DNA of 64,000 nt from positions 13,078,205 through 13,142,204 of the forward strand of contig NC_067206.1 of assembly GCF_026262505.1 (NCBI RefSeq), read 5' to 3'. Of this stretch, positions 47,917 through 55,801 are shown one piece after another. Below the pieces are notes generated by a model. It had not been told where the DNA came from, did not search any database, and saw only the letters and a program-made list of their open reading frames with translations. Source of the stretch: Trichomonas vaginalis G3. Taxonomy: Eukaryota > Parabasalia > Trichomonadida > Trichomonadidae. Each line of letters opens with the position of its first letter. The first letter of the stretch is position 1. The translations under genes and the position numbers were made by a program.

Positions 47917-48501
47917 ATGTACGCTGAGTTTGTTGGAACAGACCGTTGGGAAACTTGTTTGTTAGATGAGAAATATGAAATTCACTGTTCTGAGTCATTT
48001 GAAGTCAGAAACAAAAAGACAAAAAGAGTTTTAAGCGAATGGGAGCAAAATGACGGATATGCTAGGATGAGGATTGGTGGGAAACACTATCTTAAACATG
48101 TTGTCATTGCAACTCATTTTATACCGAACCCTAACAATCTACCTTTTGTAGACCATATAAACCATATAAGAAACGACAATAGACTTGAAAACTTACGCTG
48201 GGTCACTTGTTCTGAAAACAATAAGAACAAAAGCAATTTTCGAGATATTGTATTCGAATTTGTCGACGAACTAGAAGATGAAGCAATTGAAATTACAGAC
48301 TATGGTAAGCATACGTTTGAGTTTTACTACTATAGCGAAGAACAGGACTCTTTCTACTTTTATACCGGCGTAAACTATAGGAAATTACACGTATGTTTTA
48401 CTAAGGCGGGCTGTGCTTATGTAAACGCTAGAGATACAGATGGAAAATACGTTAGACTATATCTTAACAAATTCAAGAAGCTATATGGCATACTTTTTTA
48501 A
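47917..48501 (+). CDS. HNH endonuclease with NUMOD4-like start, 194 aa (E3)
   Basis: DNA-cutting enzyme of the free-standing homing type. N-terminal strand MYAEFVGTDRWETCLLDEKYEIHC split as in NUMOD4 domains. HNH core: KHVVIATHFIPNPNN (about residues 66-80), PFVDHINHIRNDNRLENLRW (about 83-102), TCSENNKNKS. A C-terminal domain (about 115-194) with KHTFEFYYYSEEQDSF is unrecognised. It sits at the site where E2 has PolB. The E2 copy is elsewhere (24,931). Two sites in two sister elements imply mobility. Looks whole. Confidence 0.85.
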   Translation: MYAEFVGTDRWETCLLDEKYEIHCSESFEVRNKKTKRVLSEWEQNDGYARMRIGGKHYLKHVVIATHFIPNPNNLPFVDHINHIRNDNRLENLRWVTCSENNKNKSNFRDIVFEFVDELEDEAIEITDYGKHTFEFYYYSEEQDSFYFYTGVNYRKLHVCFTKAGCAYVNARDTDGKYVRLYLNKFKKLYGILF

Positions 48502-48526
48502 AACAGTATATTTTTACATATATTAA

Positions 48527-49387
48527 ATGTTTCAGGTTGAAAAACAAAGAACAAAAGTAGCAGATACAAAACCGTTAGACTATATCTTTACAAACGCTGG
48601 TAGGACTATATCAGATGAAGAAATTTCATCCGGAGCTTACAGGTTTGACTATCCAATTCGTTGGCTTCAAAGTCCTTCAGATGCAAAGGCAATAGGATTT
48701 AGAAGAGTTTTGTTTTCAAAAAGAACTAACGCGTTTATGTTTGCGGTATATTTTCATGGGCGGTATAGAGGTCATGATGGTCTACTAGACAAATTTGACG
48801 AAATGAGAATCTTTACAGTTCGTTCAGACGAAAGTCTTGAGAAGACTCTAAATGACTTTCAAACTCAAATAAACAAATACTACTGGGAATTTCAAGAAAA
48901 ATACGATTCTTTACTAAATGGAACATACTATCTGAAACTAGAATATGACAAGATGAACTCCACAGTTTCATTTCAAAGGATTGAAAATAACCCTCCAAGA
49001 GATACACAGTTTTTATTTTGGCAAGTAGACAAACGTTCTTGGGCACAATTTCTTCGGTTACTAAACCAGAACGAACCATTACCACCTGACGGTCCGTTCT
49101 GGTTTATACGCCCACCAGCAGATTTGACAGTTTATAGAAACGTGTTTGACCCTCAAAATGTCATGTGTCATGCAAGTTTCAGTTCAAGCAACAACAGTTT
49201 TCTATGTATTGGTAAGGACTTTTATGACTTTGCTTCTAAATTCTACGAACCACCTAGTAACAGTTTCTCTGACTTTCAAGTTTGGTTCACAACAAATGGT
49301 GTGCAACATATTGTTCCATTGTACTACGACTTTTATCTCGAATTGTCTTTCATATATAACTACGGAGAAGTGCTGAAAAAGTATTGA
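48527..49387 (+). CDS. Jelly-roll-candidate virion protein, 286 aa (E3, family F2)
   Basis: Paralogue of 43,573-44,421 within the same element. Shared blocks are DTKPLDYIFTNAG, YRFDYPIRWLQSPSDAKAIG, HASFSSSNNSFLCIGKDFY, YEPPSNSFSDFQVWFTTNG and FYLELSFIYNY; the middle differs (PPADLTVYRNVFDPQN). Two diverged copies per element suggest distinct attachment or vertex proteins. Promoter TTTTTACATATATTAAATG. E2 keeps only a remnant. Looks whole. Confidence 0.6.
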   Translation: MFQVEKQRTKVADTKPLDYIFTNAGRTISDEEISSGAYRFDYPIRWLQSPSDAKAIGFRRVLFSKRTNAFMFAVYFHGRYRGHDGLLDKFDEMRIFTVRSDESLEKTLNDFQTQINKYYWEFQEKYDSLLNGTYYLKLEYDKMNSTVSFQRIENNPPRDTQFLFWQVDKRSWAQFLRLLNQNEPLPPDGPFWFIRPPADLTVYRNVFDPQNVMCHASFSSSNNSFLCIGKDFYDFASKFYEPPSNSFSDFQVWFTTNGVQHIVPLYYDFYLELSFIYNYGEVLKKY

Positions 49388-49566
49388 AAAATATATTTTA
49401 GGTGAAAAAAGAGGTGGAGCCAAAAGTGGCTCGACCTCAAAACAAGCATTTTGTGAAGAATATACCAACCGCCGGAAAACAGCGGGTTGCTTTTTATACA
49501 AAATTCAACAGGTGAATTTTCATGAATTTCCTTAAGATAGAAAAAAGTGAAGTTAAACGTTAAGGT
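49388..49566. other. E3 mosaic spacer with detached KilA-N middle fragment
   Basis: No gene. 49,417-49,500 corresponds to pieces of the variable middle of KilA-N genes (it would encode GGAKSGSTSKQAF and then EEYTN). It includes the GAGCCA-AAAG-TGGCTC hairpin and a GC-rich CCGGAAAACAGCGG stem-loop. A boundary box ATTTCCTTAAGATAGAAAA follows at about 49,527-49,545. Confidence 0.65.
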
Positions 49567-49932
49567 TTACTGAACTGGTTGGATGTCGCCTTCACAGGTT
49601 ATGTAGAACGGCTGACCCGAGAAGTGAAGGAGACCCTTGAGAATTTGGTTCATTCTTGGGAAAGGGTTCTCTCTGTTTGGAAGTTGTATCCAAGGACGCT
49701 TGGCAAAGAACTTGAGAAGAGCTTCCTTCTTTGCTTGCTTTATGTCGTCGTAGGCTGTCCCGTCTGGTATTTGAATTGGAATTCCAGTCGAAGTCTCGAG
49801 ATTCAAGGCAGCCCTTCCCGTTATCCAACAGTTAACAAGCTTGCCTTTTACATTCTGCCTGAGGAAGTCTTTAACAAGCTCGTTAATTTCAATTAGGTAA
49901 ATTGCCTCATCTAATGGCTCGATGTTGTCCAT
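49567..49932 (-). CDS. Unknown protein, 121 aa (E3)
   Basis: Not recognised. Sequence begins MDNIEPLDEAIYLIEINEL and ends CEGDIQPVQ. It has an amphipathic helical start and middle (YDDIKQAKKEALLKFF). The coding DNA looks more G+C-rich than its neighbours, like the PolB-like gene of E2, which suggests a different origin. The 5' end lies at the edge of a 21-bp tandem array. No copy in E2. Could be the surviving end of a larger gene. Confidence 0.4.
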   Translation of the reverse strand: MDNIEPLDEAIYLIEINELVKDFLRQNVKGKLVNCWITGRAALNLETSTGIPIQIPDGTAYDDIKQAKKEALLKFFAKRPWIQLPNRENPFPRMNQILKGLLHFSGQPFYITCEGDIQPVQ

Positions 49933-50245
49933 TGCTACTGTCAGTAAAAGTACTGCTACTGTCAGAAAAAGTACTGCTACTGTCAGAAAAAGTACTGCTA
50001 CTGTCAGAAAAAGTACTGCTACTGTCAGTAAAAGTACTGCTACTGTCAGTAAAAGTACTGCTACTGTCAGTAAAAGTACTGCTAGTTGCAGTAAAAAGGA
50101 AAATTTGAGAGGGTTTTCGACGATAAAGTACTGCTACTGTCAGTAAAAGTACTGCTACTGTCAGTAAAAGTACTGCTACTGTCAGAAAAAGTACTGCTAC
50201 TGTCAGTAAAAGTACTGCTACTGTCAGTAGCAGTACTGCTAGGAG
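49925..50245. repeat. 21-bp tandem repeat array
   Basis: About 13 units of AAAGTACTGCTACTGTCAGTA type (the second-last position alternates T/A) in two blocks, 49,930-50,095 and 50,127-50,240, split by 30 bases of unrelated sequence. Units contain AGTACT and CAGTA...TACTG inverted symmetry. Not seen in E2. Beyond it (50,246-50,342) lie CGTTGTGGTCCGACGG, GAATGTCCGACG words and the KilA-N promoter TATTGTAAGAACAGAAATG. Confidence 0.85.
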
Positions 50246-50342
50246 CAGAGATTTTTATCGTTGTGGTCCGACGGTTAAGCCACAAACGAATGTCCGACGT
50301 CCCACCAAAAAATATTTTTTTATTTTTATTGTAAGAACAGAA

Positions 50343-51005
50343 ATGTCAGTCGAAGCAAAAACGTTCACGAACAAATCTAATGGCGAAACATTCACAAAAG
50401 GCACTTACAACGGTATTGAAGTCTTACGTAGAGACAAGGATGGTTATGTAAATGCAACAAATATGTGTCAGCAGTTTAGGAAAGACTTTAGAAGGTTGTT
50501 GGAAAATAAGTCCTGGGAAGAGTATTTTAAGGCATTTTGTGAAGAATATACCAACCCGCGGAAAACAGCGGGTTGCTTTTTATACAAAGTTCATGCAGGA
50601 ATTCCGGATGAAATCAAACAGGTTAGAGGAATGTATGTAGACCCAAGACTTGTAAACTATATAGCAATGTGGGCTTCTCCAAAATATTGTATAGCAGTTG
50701 GAAAAATTCTGGACTCCATAGACAAGAAAGTTCATGAGAAGTTAGATGAAGAAGAACTTGAAGATACAGTAGAGAATGCAAAACCTTTGTTCGAACAAGA
50801 AGTTAGAAAAATGTGCGAAAAACAAATAGAACATGAACGTGAGATATGTTCTGGTTATAGAGATTCTCCATACGAACTAGACCAATGGGAACAAGAAGAT
50901 TTAAAGAGAGAATTTAGAGAATATGAACTCGCTAAGATAGCATTAGAAGCTGCAGAAAAGAAGTTAAAAGTTTGGGGTTGTTTTGTACAAAAATATTGTG
51001 AGTAA
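50343..51005 (+). CDS. KilA-N domain protein, 220 aa (E3)
   Basis: KilA-N DNA-binding domain: TYNGIEVLRRDKDGYVNATN (about residues 22-41), KDFRRLLENKSWEEYF, variable middle with FCEEYTNPRKTAG, then GMYVDPRLVNYIAMWASPKY and ILDSIDKKVHEKL, coiled-coil tail to VQKYCE. Probably a sequence-specific regulator of element genes. The variable middle overlaps an 8-bp-stem hairpin (CAACCCGC, 50,552-50,575). Looks whole. Confidence 0.85.
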   Translation: MSVEAKTFTNKSNGETFTKGTYNGIEVLRRDKDGYVNATNMCQQFRKDFRRLLENKSWEEYFKAFCEEYTNPRKTAGCFLYKVHAGIPDEIKQVRGMYVDPRLVNYIAMWASPKYCIAVGKILDSIDKKVHEKLDEEELEDTVENAKPLFEQEVRKMCEKQIEHEREICSGYRDSPYELDQWEQEDLKREFREYELAKIALEAAEKKLKVWGCFVQKYCE

Positions 51006-51341
51006 ATGAACCATTTTGTTGCTGAATTCAATAAAAATATATTTTAGGGTAGAAGGGTATATCTACCCCGTTTTCTACCCTCTTTTCTACCCTCATGAAT
51101 TTTCATGAAATTTATACAGAAAATGCTTGTTTTGAGGTCGAGCCACTTTTGGCTCCACCGTATTCTTTCAACCAAAACTCATGAATTCGGCAAAAATATA
51201 TTTTAGGGTAGAAGGGTATATCTACCCCGTTTTCTACCCTCTTTTCTACCCTCTTTTCTACCATCGTAGAAAACACACAAAACTCTTGAATTTTGTTGCT
51301 GAATTCAATAAAAAAATATTTTTTATTTTTATTGTAAGAAC
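51006..51341. repeat. E3 cassette spacer with two GGGTAG word arrays
   Basis: No gene. Two arrays built on GGGTAG/CTACCC around GTATATCTACCCC (about 51,045-51,095 and 51,203-51,275) begin at AAAATATATTTTAGGG. Between them lies an inverted detached piece of the KilA-N middle (51,118-51,180, GAGCCA-CTTT-TGGCTC hairpin). Ends with TTTATTGTAAGAACATG, the next promoter. Confidence 0.75.
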
Positions 51342-52220
51342 ATGTTAGCAACAACTTCACCAAACTCGTTAGTCATGAACCCAACTTCAATGTTAGTAGA
51401 GATGAAAAGCTTCATTCCTTCTTCATATACTTTCGAAACAGAAATCCAGAAGATAAAGCAAGAACTTCTCCAAGGAGATTTAGACTGTAGTGCAAAAGAT
51501 GAAACAAATGAACAGTATCTTTATGAAATGCAAGATATTATAGACCATTTGCCTAAACTACCTGAAATACAACAACAAAAACTCACTATTCCAGAATTCG
51601 ATGAAATTGAAGTCAGACTGACTGACTCAGTAGAAATAAAGAAGTTCATACGAAAGGTAAACTATGAATTCCTTGGATTTCATTGCAACCATAAAGTTAT
51701 GGACATATATAAATCTGAAGAATTTAAGACCTACGACAACTTTGTTTCGTTAGTTGCTGAGTGTGTCTTGCAGATAAGAGATAAAGATAGAAGAGGTAAG
51801 GTATGGAACCAACAGATAAAACCAGCAACTTTTGAGTTAAAGAGAGCAATTGACGCCTTAGTCATACTAGCAGGACAAATTTCAGAATATAACGCAAAAA
51901 TGAACTCACAATGTTCAAAATGTAAAGCAGCAACAAGGAAATATAACTACTCCGTCAAAGAGATAGAAAGAATGAGAAAAGACCATACTGACTTAAAGAA
52001 AGAAGTAGAGAAACCAGCAGAAGATAAAATGGACATGTTGACATTTCTGAACAAAAACTATCCAACTGCTAACGATTTCCTTCTTTCAGATGTCAAGAAG
52101 AAATATAAAGAAACCTTCGGCATAGTTAAAATTTTTGATATCCTTCGTGAAGAAATAGAAGCTACAAAACTGTTTAAAGTCATGAACCATCACAACATAT
52201 ACCATGTAAAACGCTTATAA
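51342..52220 (+). CDS. Accessory family A: unknown CxxC protein, 292 aa (E3 copy)
   Basis: Same family as 6,653-7,579. Keeps GFHCNHKVMD, NSQCSKCKAATRKY, KEIERMRKDHTDLKKE and YHVKRL. The region after NHKVMD is shorter than in the other copies. Start codon abuts the TGTAAGAACA word. Looks whole. Confidence 0.65.
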   Translation: MLATTSPNSLVMNPTSMLVEMKSFIPSSYTFETEIQKIKQELLQGDLDCSAKDETNEQYLYEMQDIIDHLPKLPEIQQQKLTIPEFDEIEVRLTDSVEIKKFIRKVNYEFLGFHCNHKVMDIYKSEEFKTYDNFVSLVAECVLQIRDKDRRGKVWNQQIKPATFELKRAIDALVILAGQISEYNAKMNSQCSKCKAATRKYNYSVKEIERMRKDHTDLKKEVEKPAEDKMDMLTFLNKNYPTANDFLLSDVKKKYKETFGIVKIFDILREEIEATKLFKVMNHHNIYHVKRL

Positions 52221-52654
52221 AATAACTGGGGTAGAAAAGAGGGTAGAAAACGGGGTAGATATACCCTTCTACCCTAAAATATATTTTTATTGAATTCTGA
52301 GTAAAATTCTGAGTAAAATGACATATGGAACACATACTTTTTCAGTAAGGACATATGGGGTAGAAATGAGGGTAGAAAACGGGGTAGATATACCCTTCTA
52401 CCCTAAAATATATTTTTATTGAATTCAGCAACAAATTTCATGAATTTCCTCATATGTTTGCTACCCTCGGAAAACCGAGGATAGAGATTCCATTCGAAAA
52501 TCGTAAAAAATTGCGACCCGCGGAAAACCGAGGAACGCCTAAAACACATGAAAATCGTAAAAAAATGACCAAATTTCATGAATTTCCTTAAGATAGAAAA
52601 TAAAAGCTAGTTTTTTTAAAATATTTTTTTTTATTTTGTATGTAAGAACAGGAA
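52221..52654. repeat. E3 cassette spacer with word arrays and GC hairpins
   Basis: No gene. Two GGGTAG arrays around GGTAGATATACCC (about 52,225-52,285 and 52,357-52,415) each followed by AAAATATATTTTTATTGAATTC; CCTCGG-AAAA-CCGAGG hairpin (about 52,466-52,481) and a related CCCGCGGAAAACCGAGG; boundary box TTTCCTTAAGATAGAAAA (about 52,582-52,599); promoter TATGTAAGAACAGGAAATG. Confidence 0.75.
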
Positions 52655-53269
52655 ATGTCAAACACTGAGTTTGAAACAGTTAGAAAGATAGACAATGACA
52701 CCAAAGTGGTTAGAATTGGTGATTTAAACGTAAGATACTCAAAGAAATACAAAAAATATTCCTTGTCAGACATTCTAACACTATCTGAAAAGAAAACATC
52801 CCACGACTGGGTTAGAAATGCTTCTACTCAGAAAATTTTGACAAAAAATCCTGAGCTTATGATATCGGTAAGATTCTATGGAACAAGAACATATCTTATA
52901 GACAAAAGTCTTATACCACTAGTTTTGTTCTGGATTGACCCAGTTGTTGGATATAATTTCATAACATATGGTTCATTCGATACTGAACGTTGCAGTGAAG
53001 GCTTAGTTTACATCGTTCAGAAACCGAAGGACTTCAACACAAAAAGATATAAGATAGGAAGAACATATAATATAACTCTAAGATATGACAGTACAGTCAA
53101 TAGAGTCAGGGTTGTGTTTGTTAACGATATGAGAGCTGCTGAAACAGAACTACTTGAAAAGTTTGAGAAGATGTATGGTGCTCCCACGAAAGGTAGGGAA
53201 ACGTTTGAAGTAGATGAGATAGATAAAGCTATAAAATTATTTGACGAAGTTGCTGAAAAATACATGTAA
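52655..53269 (+). CDS. KilA-N-like plus T5orf172 (GIY-YIG superfamily) protein, 204 aa (E3)
   Basis: Near-identical to 28,783-29,397: KilA-N-like half (VVRIGDLNVRYSKKYKKYSL) and T5orf172 half (GLVYIVQKPKDF, YKIGRTYNITLRYD, ETFEV). Looks whole. Confidence 0.8.
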   Translation: MSNTEFETVRKIDNDTKVVRIGDLNVRYSKKYKKYSLSDILTLSEKKTSHDWVRNASTQKILTKNPELMISVRFYGTRTYLIDKSLIPLVLFWIDPVVGYNFITYGSFDTERCSEGLVYIVQKPKDFNTKRYKIGRTYNITLRYDSTVNRVRVVFVNDMRAAETELLEKFEKMYGAPTKGRETFEVDEIDKAIKLFDEVAEKYM

Positions 53270-53467
53270 AAATAACGTTTACCATGTAAAACGTTTATAA
53301 AATAACTGGGGTAGAAAAGAGGGTAGAAAAGAGGGTAGATATACCCATCTACCCTAAATTATATTTTTATTGAATTCAGCAACAAATTTCATGAATTTCC
53401 TTAAGATAGAAAAAATAAAGTTAATTTTATTTTTTTTTATTTTTTTATCCGGAATATAAAGACAGAT
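53270..53467. repeat. E3 cassette spacer
   Basis: Begins with ACGTTTACCATGTAAAACG, a repeat of the 3' end of the family-A gene. Then come one GGGTAG array around GTAGATATACCC (about 53,307-53,362), boundary box TTTCCTTAAGATAGAAAA (about 53,395-53,412), and a poly-T/A leader with CCGGAATATAAAGACAG before the ATG. Confidence 0.7.
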
Positions 53468-54361
53468 ATGTCAACAACCGAGAACACAACAACTGCTATC
53501 GTTCATGAAGCTATAAATGAAGAATATGAGTGGGTTCAGTTTAACAAACAACTCCGTCTCATTCGTTCGGTCAAAGATGACATGTACCAAATGCAAAGTA
53601 TTTTGACAGCATGTTTTGCTCCAGATACTAAGAAACCACAAGACTGGTTTAGGAACCAAAGCACACAAGAACTTTTGAGCGAAGCACAGCGAGACATACT
53701 TTTTTCTGAAAACAGTGAAGAACAGCGACTACGAGAAAAATCTTACTCGCCAAAACTCTATGAAAACAGTGAAGAACAGCGAGTAAGTAAAAAACCCCAG
53801 TCGCCAAAACTCTATGAAAATCGTGAAAAATTGCCAAATGGTTTGAGAGGATATTATGTTCATAGACTTCTCGTAAATAATGTGGCACAATGGGCTTCAG
53901 CTCGCTATTCATGGTATGTTTGTAAACTTCTTGACGAAATTCATAGACAAGAACGTGAAGAGCTAGAGAACAAGCTTGAAGCAAAAGACAAAAGCATTCA
54001 GAAAAGAATACCACGTTCGGTACCAAAAGGAAAGGAAAAGAACTATAAGTATATGATTTATACTGAAGAGATGGAAAATGAAGAAGACAGAGATATGGTT
54101 ATGTTGCATTTAGTCAGAAGAAACAACAAAAGCTTTTACGACCTTGCTAAGATTTATAAATCTGACAGAAATTGGTTCTATCGCGAAAACTTACCGATTT
54201 CAATGACCCCAAATGAAGATGTGAAACAAATAGTTCAAGATACGTTACCTCAAACACACTATGATATGAAAGGTTGTACAATACTTACCTTCAAAGAAGA
54301 TTTGCCATTGTTAAAGGAAAAAATAACAGAGTATTTTGACAACTTCAAACAAGTAGAGTAG
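53468..54361 (+). CDS. KilA-N/Bro-type regulator with DUF3627-like C-terminus, 297 aa (E3)
   Basis: Counterpart of 27,834-28,694. It holds a duplicated segment (NSEEQR...SPKLYEN twice, about residues 79-118) absent in the E2 copy and lacks part of the E2 linker after the coiled coil. MSV199-like LRGYYVHRLLVNNVAQWAS and the C-terminal RNWFYRENLPISM domain are intact. Looks whole. Confidence 0.7.
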   Translation: MSTTENTTTAIVHEAINEEYEWVQFNKQLRLIRSVKDDMYQMQSILTACFAPDTKKPQDWFRNQSTQELLSEAQRDILFSENSEEQRLREKSYSPKLYENSEEQRVSKKPQSPKLYENREKLPNGLRGYYVHRLLVNNVAQWASARYSWYVCKLLDEIHRQEREELENKLEAKDKSIQKRIPRSVPKGKEKNYKYMIYTEEMENEEDRDMVMLHLVRRNNKSFYDLAKIYKSDRNWFYRENLPISMTPNEDVKQIVQDTLPQTHYDMKGCTILTFKEDLPLLKEKITEYFDNFKQVE

Positions 54362-54889
54362 ATGAACCATTTATTTTTACGCTTGACACCAAAGATGGCT
54401 CAGGTAGCTCTATAAGGTCAATTGTCTTGTCAAATCCTTCTGGCATTCCAAGTTCTTCCTTCCGACATTCCGAGTCCTTCCTTCAGACATTCCAAGTCCT
54501 TCCTTCAGACATTCCAAGTCCTTCCTTCCAACATTCCAAGTTCTTCCTTCCAACTGGAAAAAAATTTCCCGACAACTGGAAAAAAAATTCCCGACAACTG
54601 GAAAAAATTTTCCTGTTGTCCGTCCGTAAACCATTCAAATTTTCGAAAATTGAGAACTTTTTGGTCGAACGACAGAAAAAATTTTTCCTTCAGACAGGAA
54701 AAAAATTTCCCGACAACTGGAAAAGTTCTTCCTTCCGACATTCCGAGTCCTTCCTTCCAACAGGAAAAGTTCTTCCTTCCGACAGGACACAAACGAATGT
54801 CCGACGTACCACCAACCGAGTCCATTCCAAAGCCAGAAGAACCGACAGCCCCAGCACCACAACAGACTAAGACTAAAACTCTTTATTTT
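54362..54889. repeat. E3 tandem repeats between DUF3627-type gene and ATPase
   Basis: Mirror of 27,371-27,833 with different copy numbers: about six units of CATTCCAAGTCCTTCCTTC type (54,445-54,550), then CCCGACAACTGGAAAAAAAT units (about 54,548-54,615 and 54,690-54,730), and GAATGTCCGACG at about 54,795. Long frames through it arise from the repeats and are not taken as genes. Confidence 0.75.
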
Positions 54890-55765
54890 TCAAGCTTGAC
54901 TTTTTACAATTTGAACTTTGTTTGCGTAGATATGAATTCTGAAAGAAGTATGAGGGTCTTGTATGACTTTGTACTTCTCCCATAGTTCATGTCTGTCAAA
55001 CTTACCTGCCATGGACTCTTTCATAAGTTCCATGAAATCGTCTTCGGACAATCCAGGGAAAAGTATGATATCAGTAAGTATTCTCTTTACATCCTTACTT
55101 AAACTCTTGGCTGTCTGTACACAAATGACAACTGAAATGTTAAAGTGTCTGAGCTTCTTGAGAATTCGACACATGTCTTGTTCTCTGTTCTTTAACAAAG
55201 GATGAGAAGCAAAGTCATCTAAGATAAGAAGACATCTATGAGGGTAAGTCTTCCAATCGTAAGATTGCAATTTCTTCGAAATGTATTCTATCTCTTTCTG
55301 TTTGTTTCTGAAGTGTTTCTTCTCTAATATTCTCTGCATTTCCTCATTTGGGTCTTTAAACTTAGAATTTATATACTCATTTATAGCATTATACTTCAAA
55401 ACTCTTCTTTGGTACTTCTTTATCCAATCTAACAACTCAGTATCCTTTATACATACTAACTTAGACTTCTTTATAATATCTTTGAACGAATTGACGGTTT
55501 GGTCAAATTGACCAGAAGTCGAACAAATAACAACTAACTCATAGAATGGGTTCTTCTCATCTAGTTCTTGTTGTTGTGCAGCCATTTTAAGATAAGTGAA
55601 AGTCTTACCCGACCCAGGTGGTGCAATTAGACCTGTTATACCATTCTGAGCAAATAAGAACTTTTCATGTATAGGCTTTATCTGAGCATTTTCTAACTTC
55701 CTCTTGTTCTTGTTTAAAACATTCTCAAATTTCTTGTCAATGTCAGCAAACTTTTTTTCTAACAT
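54890..55765 (-). CDS. Packaging ATPase (FtsK/HerA, A32-like), 291 aa (E3)
   Basis: Motor that would pump element DNA into capsids. Walker A TGLIAPPGSGKTFTYLK (about residues 43-59 from this start), ELVVICSTSGQF strand, Walker B HRCLLILDDFASH (about 185), and the following FNISVVICVQTAKSLSK (sensor/arginine region). The start at 55,765 (MLEKKFADIDKK) is chosen because it follows the element-type promoter TTTTTCTAAAAATATG. An earlier in-frame ATG at 55,867 would overlap the divergent gene. Looks whole. Confidence 0.85.
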   Translation of the reverse strand: MLEKKFADIDKKFENVLNKNKRKLENAQIKPIHEKFLFAQNGITGLIAPPGSGKTFTYLKMAAQQQELDEKNPFYELVVICSTSGQFDQTVNSFKDIIKKSKLVCIKDTELLDWIKKYQRRVLKYNAINEYINSKFKDPNEEMQRILEKKHFRNKQKEIEYISKKLQSYDWKTYPHRCLLILDDFASHPLLKNREQDMCRILKKLRHFNISVVICVQTAKSLSKDVKRILTDIILFPGLSEDDFMELMKESMAGKFDRHELWEKYKVIQDPHTSFRIHIYANKVQIVKSQA

Positions 55766-55801
55766 ATTTTTAGAAAAATTAAAAATTTTATCTTTTAGAA
55801 A
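55766..55801. promoter_or_regulatory. 36-bp divergent promoter, ATPase/family C (E3)
   Basis: Same sequence as 26,460-26,495 in E2: ATTTTTAGAAAAATTAAAAA core with a T-tract toward each start. Confidence 0.55.

Noticed and set aside
49902-50285. Frames reading repeated LLLSVKV, TATVSKS or TDSSSTF
   Set aside because: All are readings of the 21-bp tandem array; every frame and strand is open.
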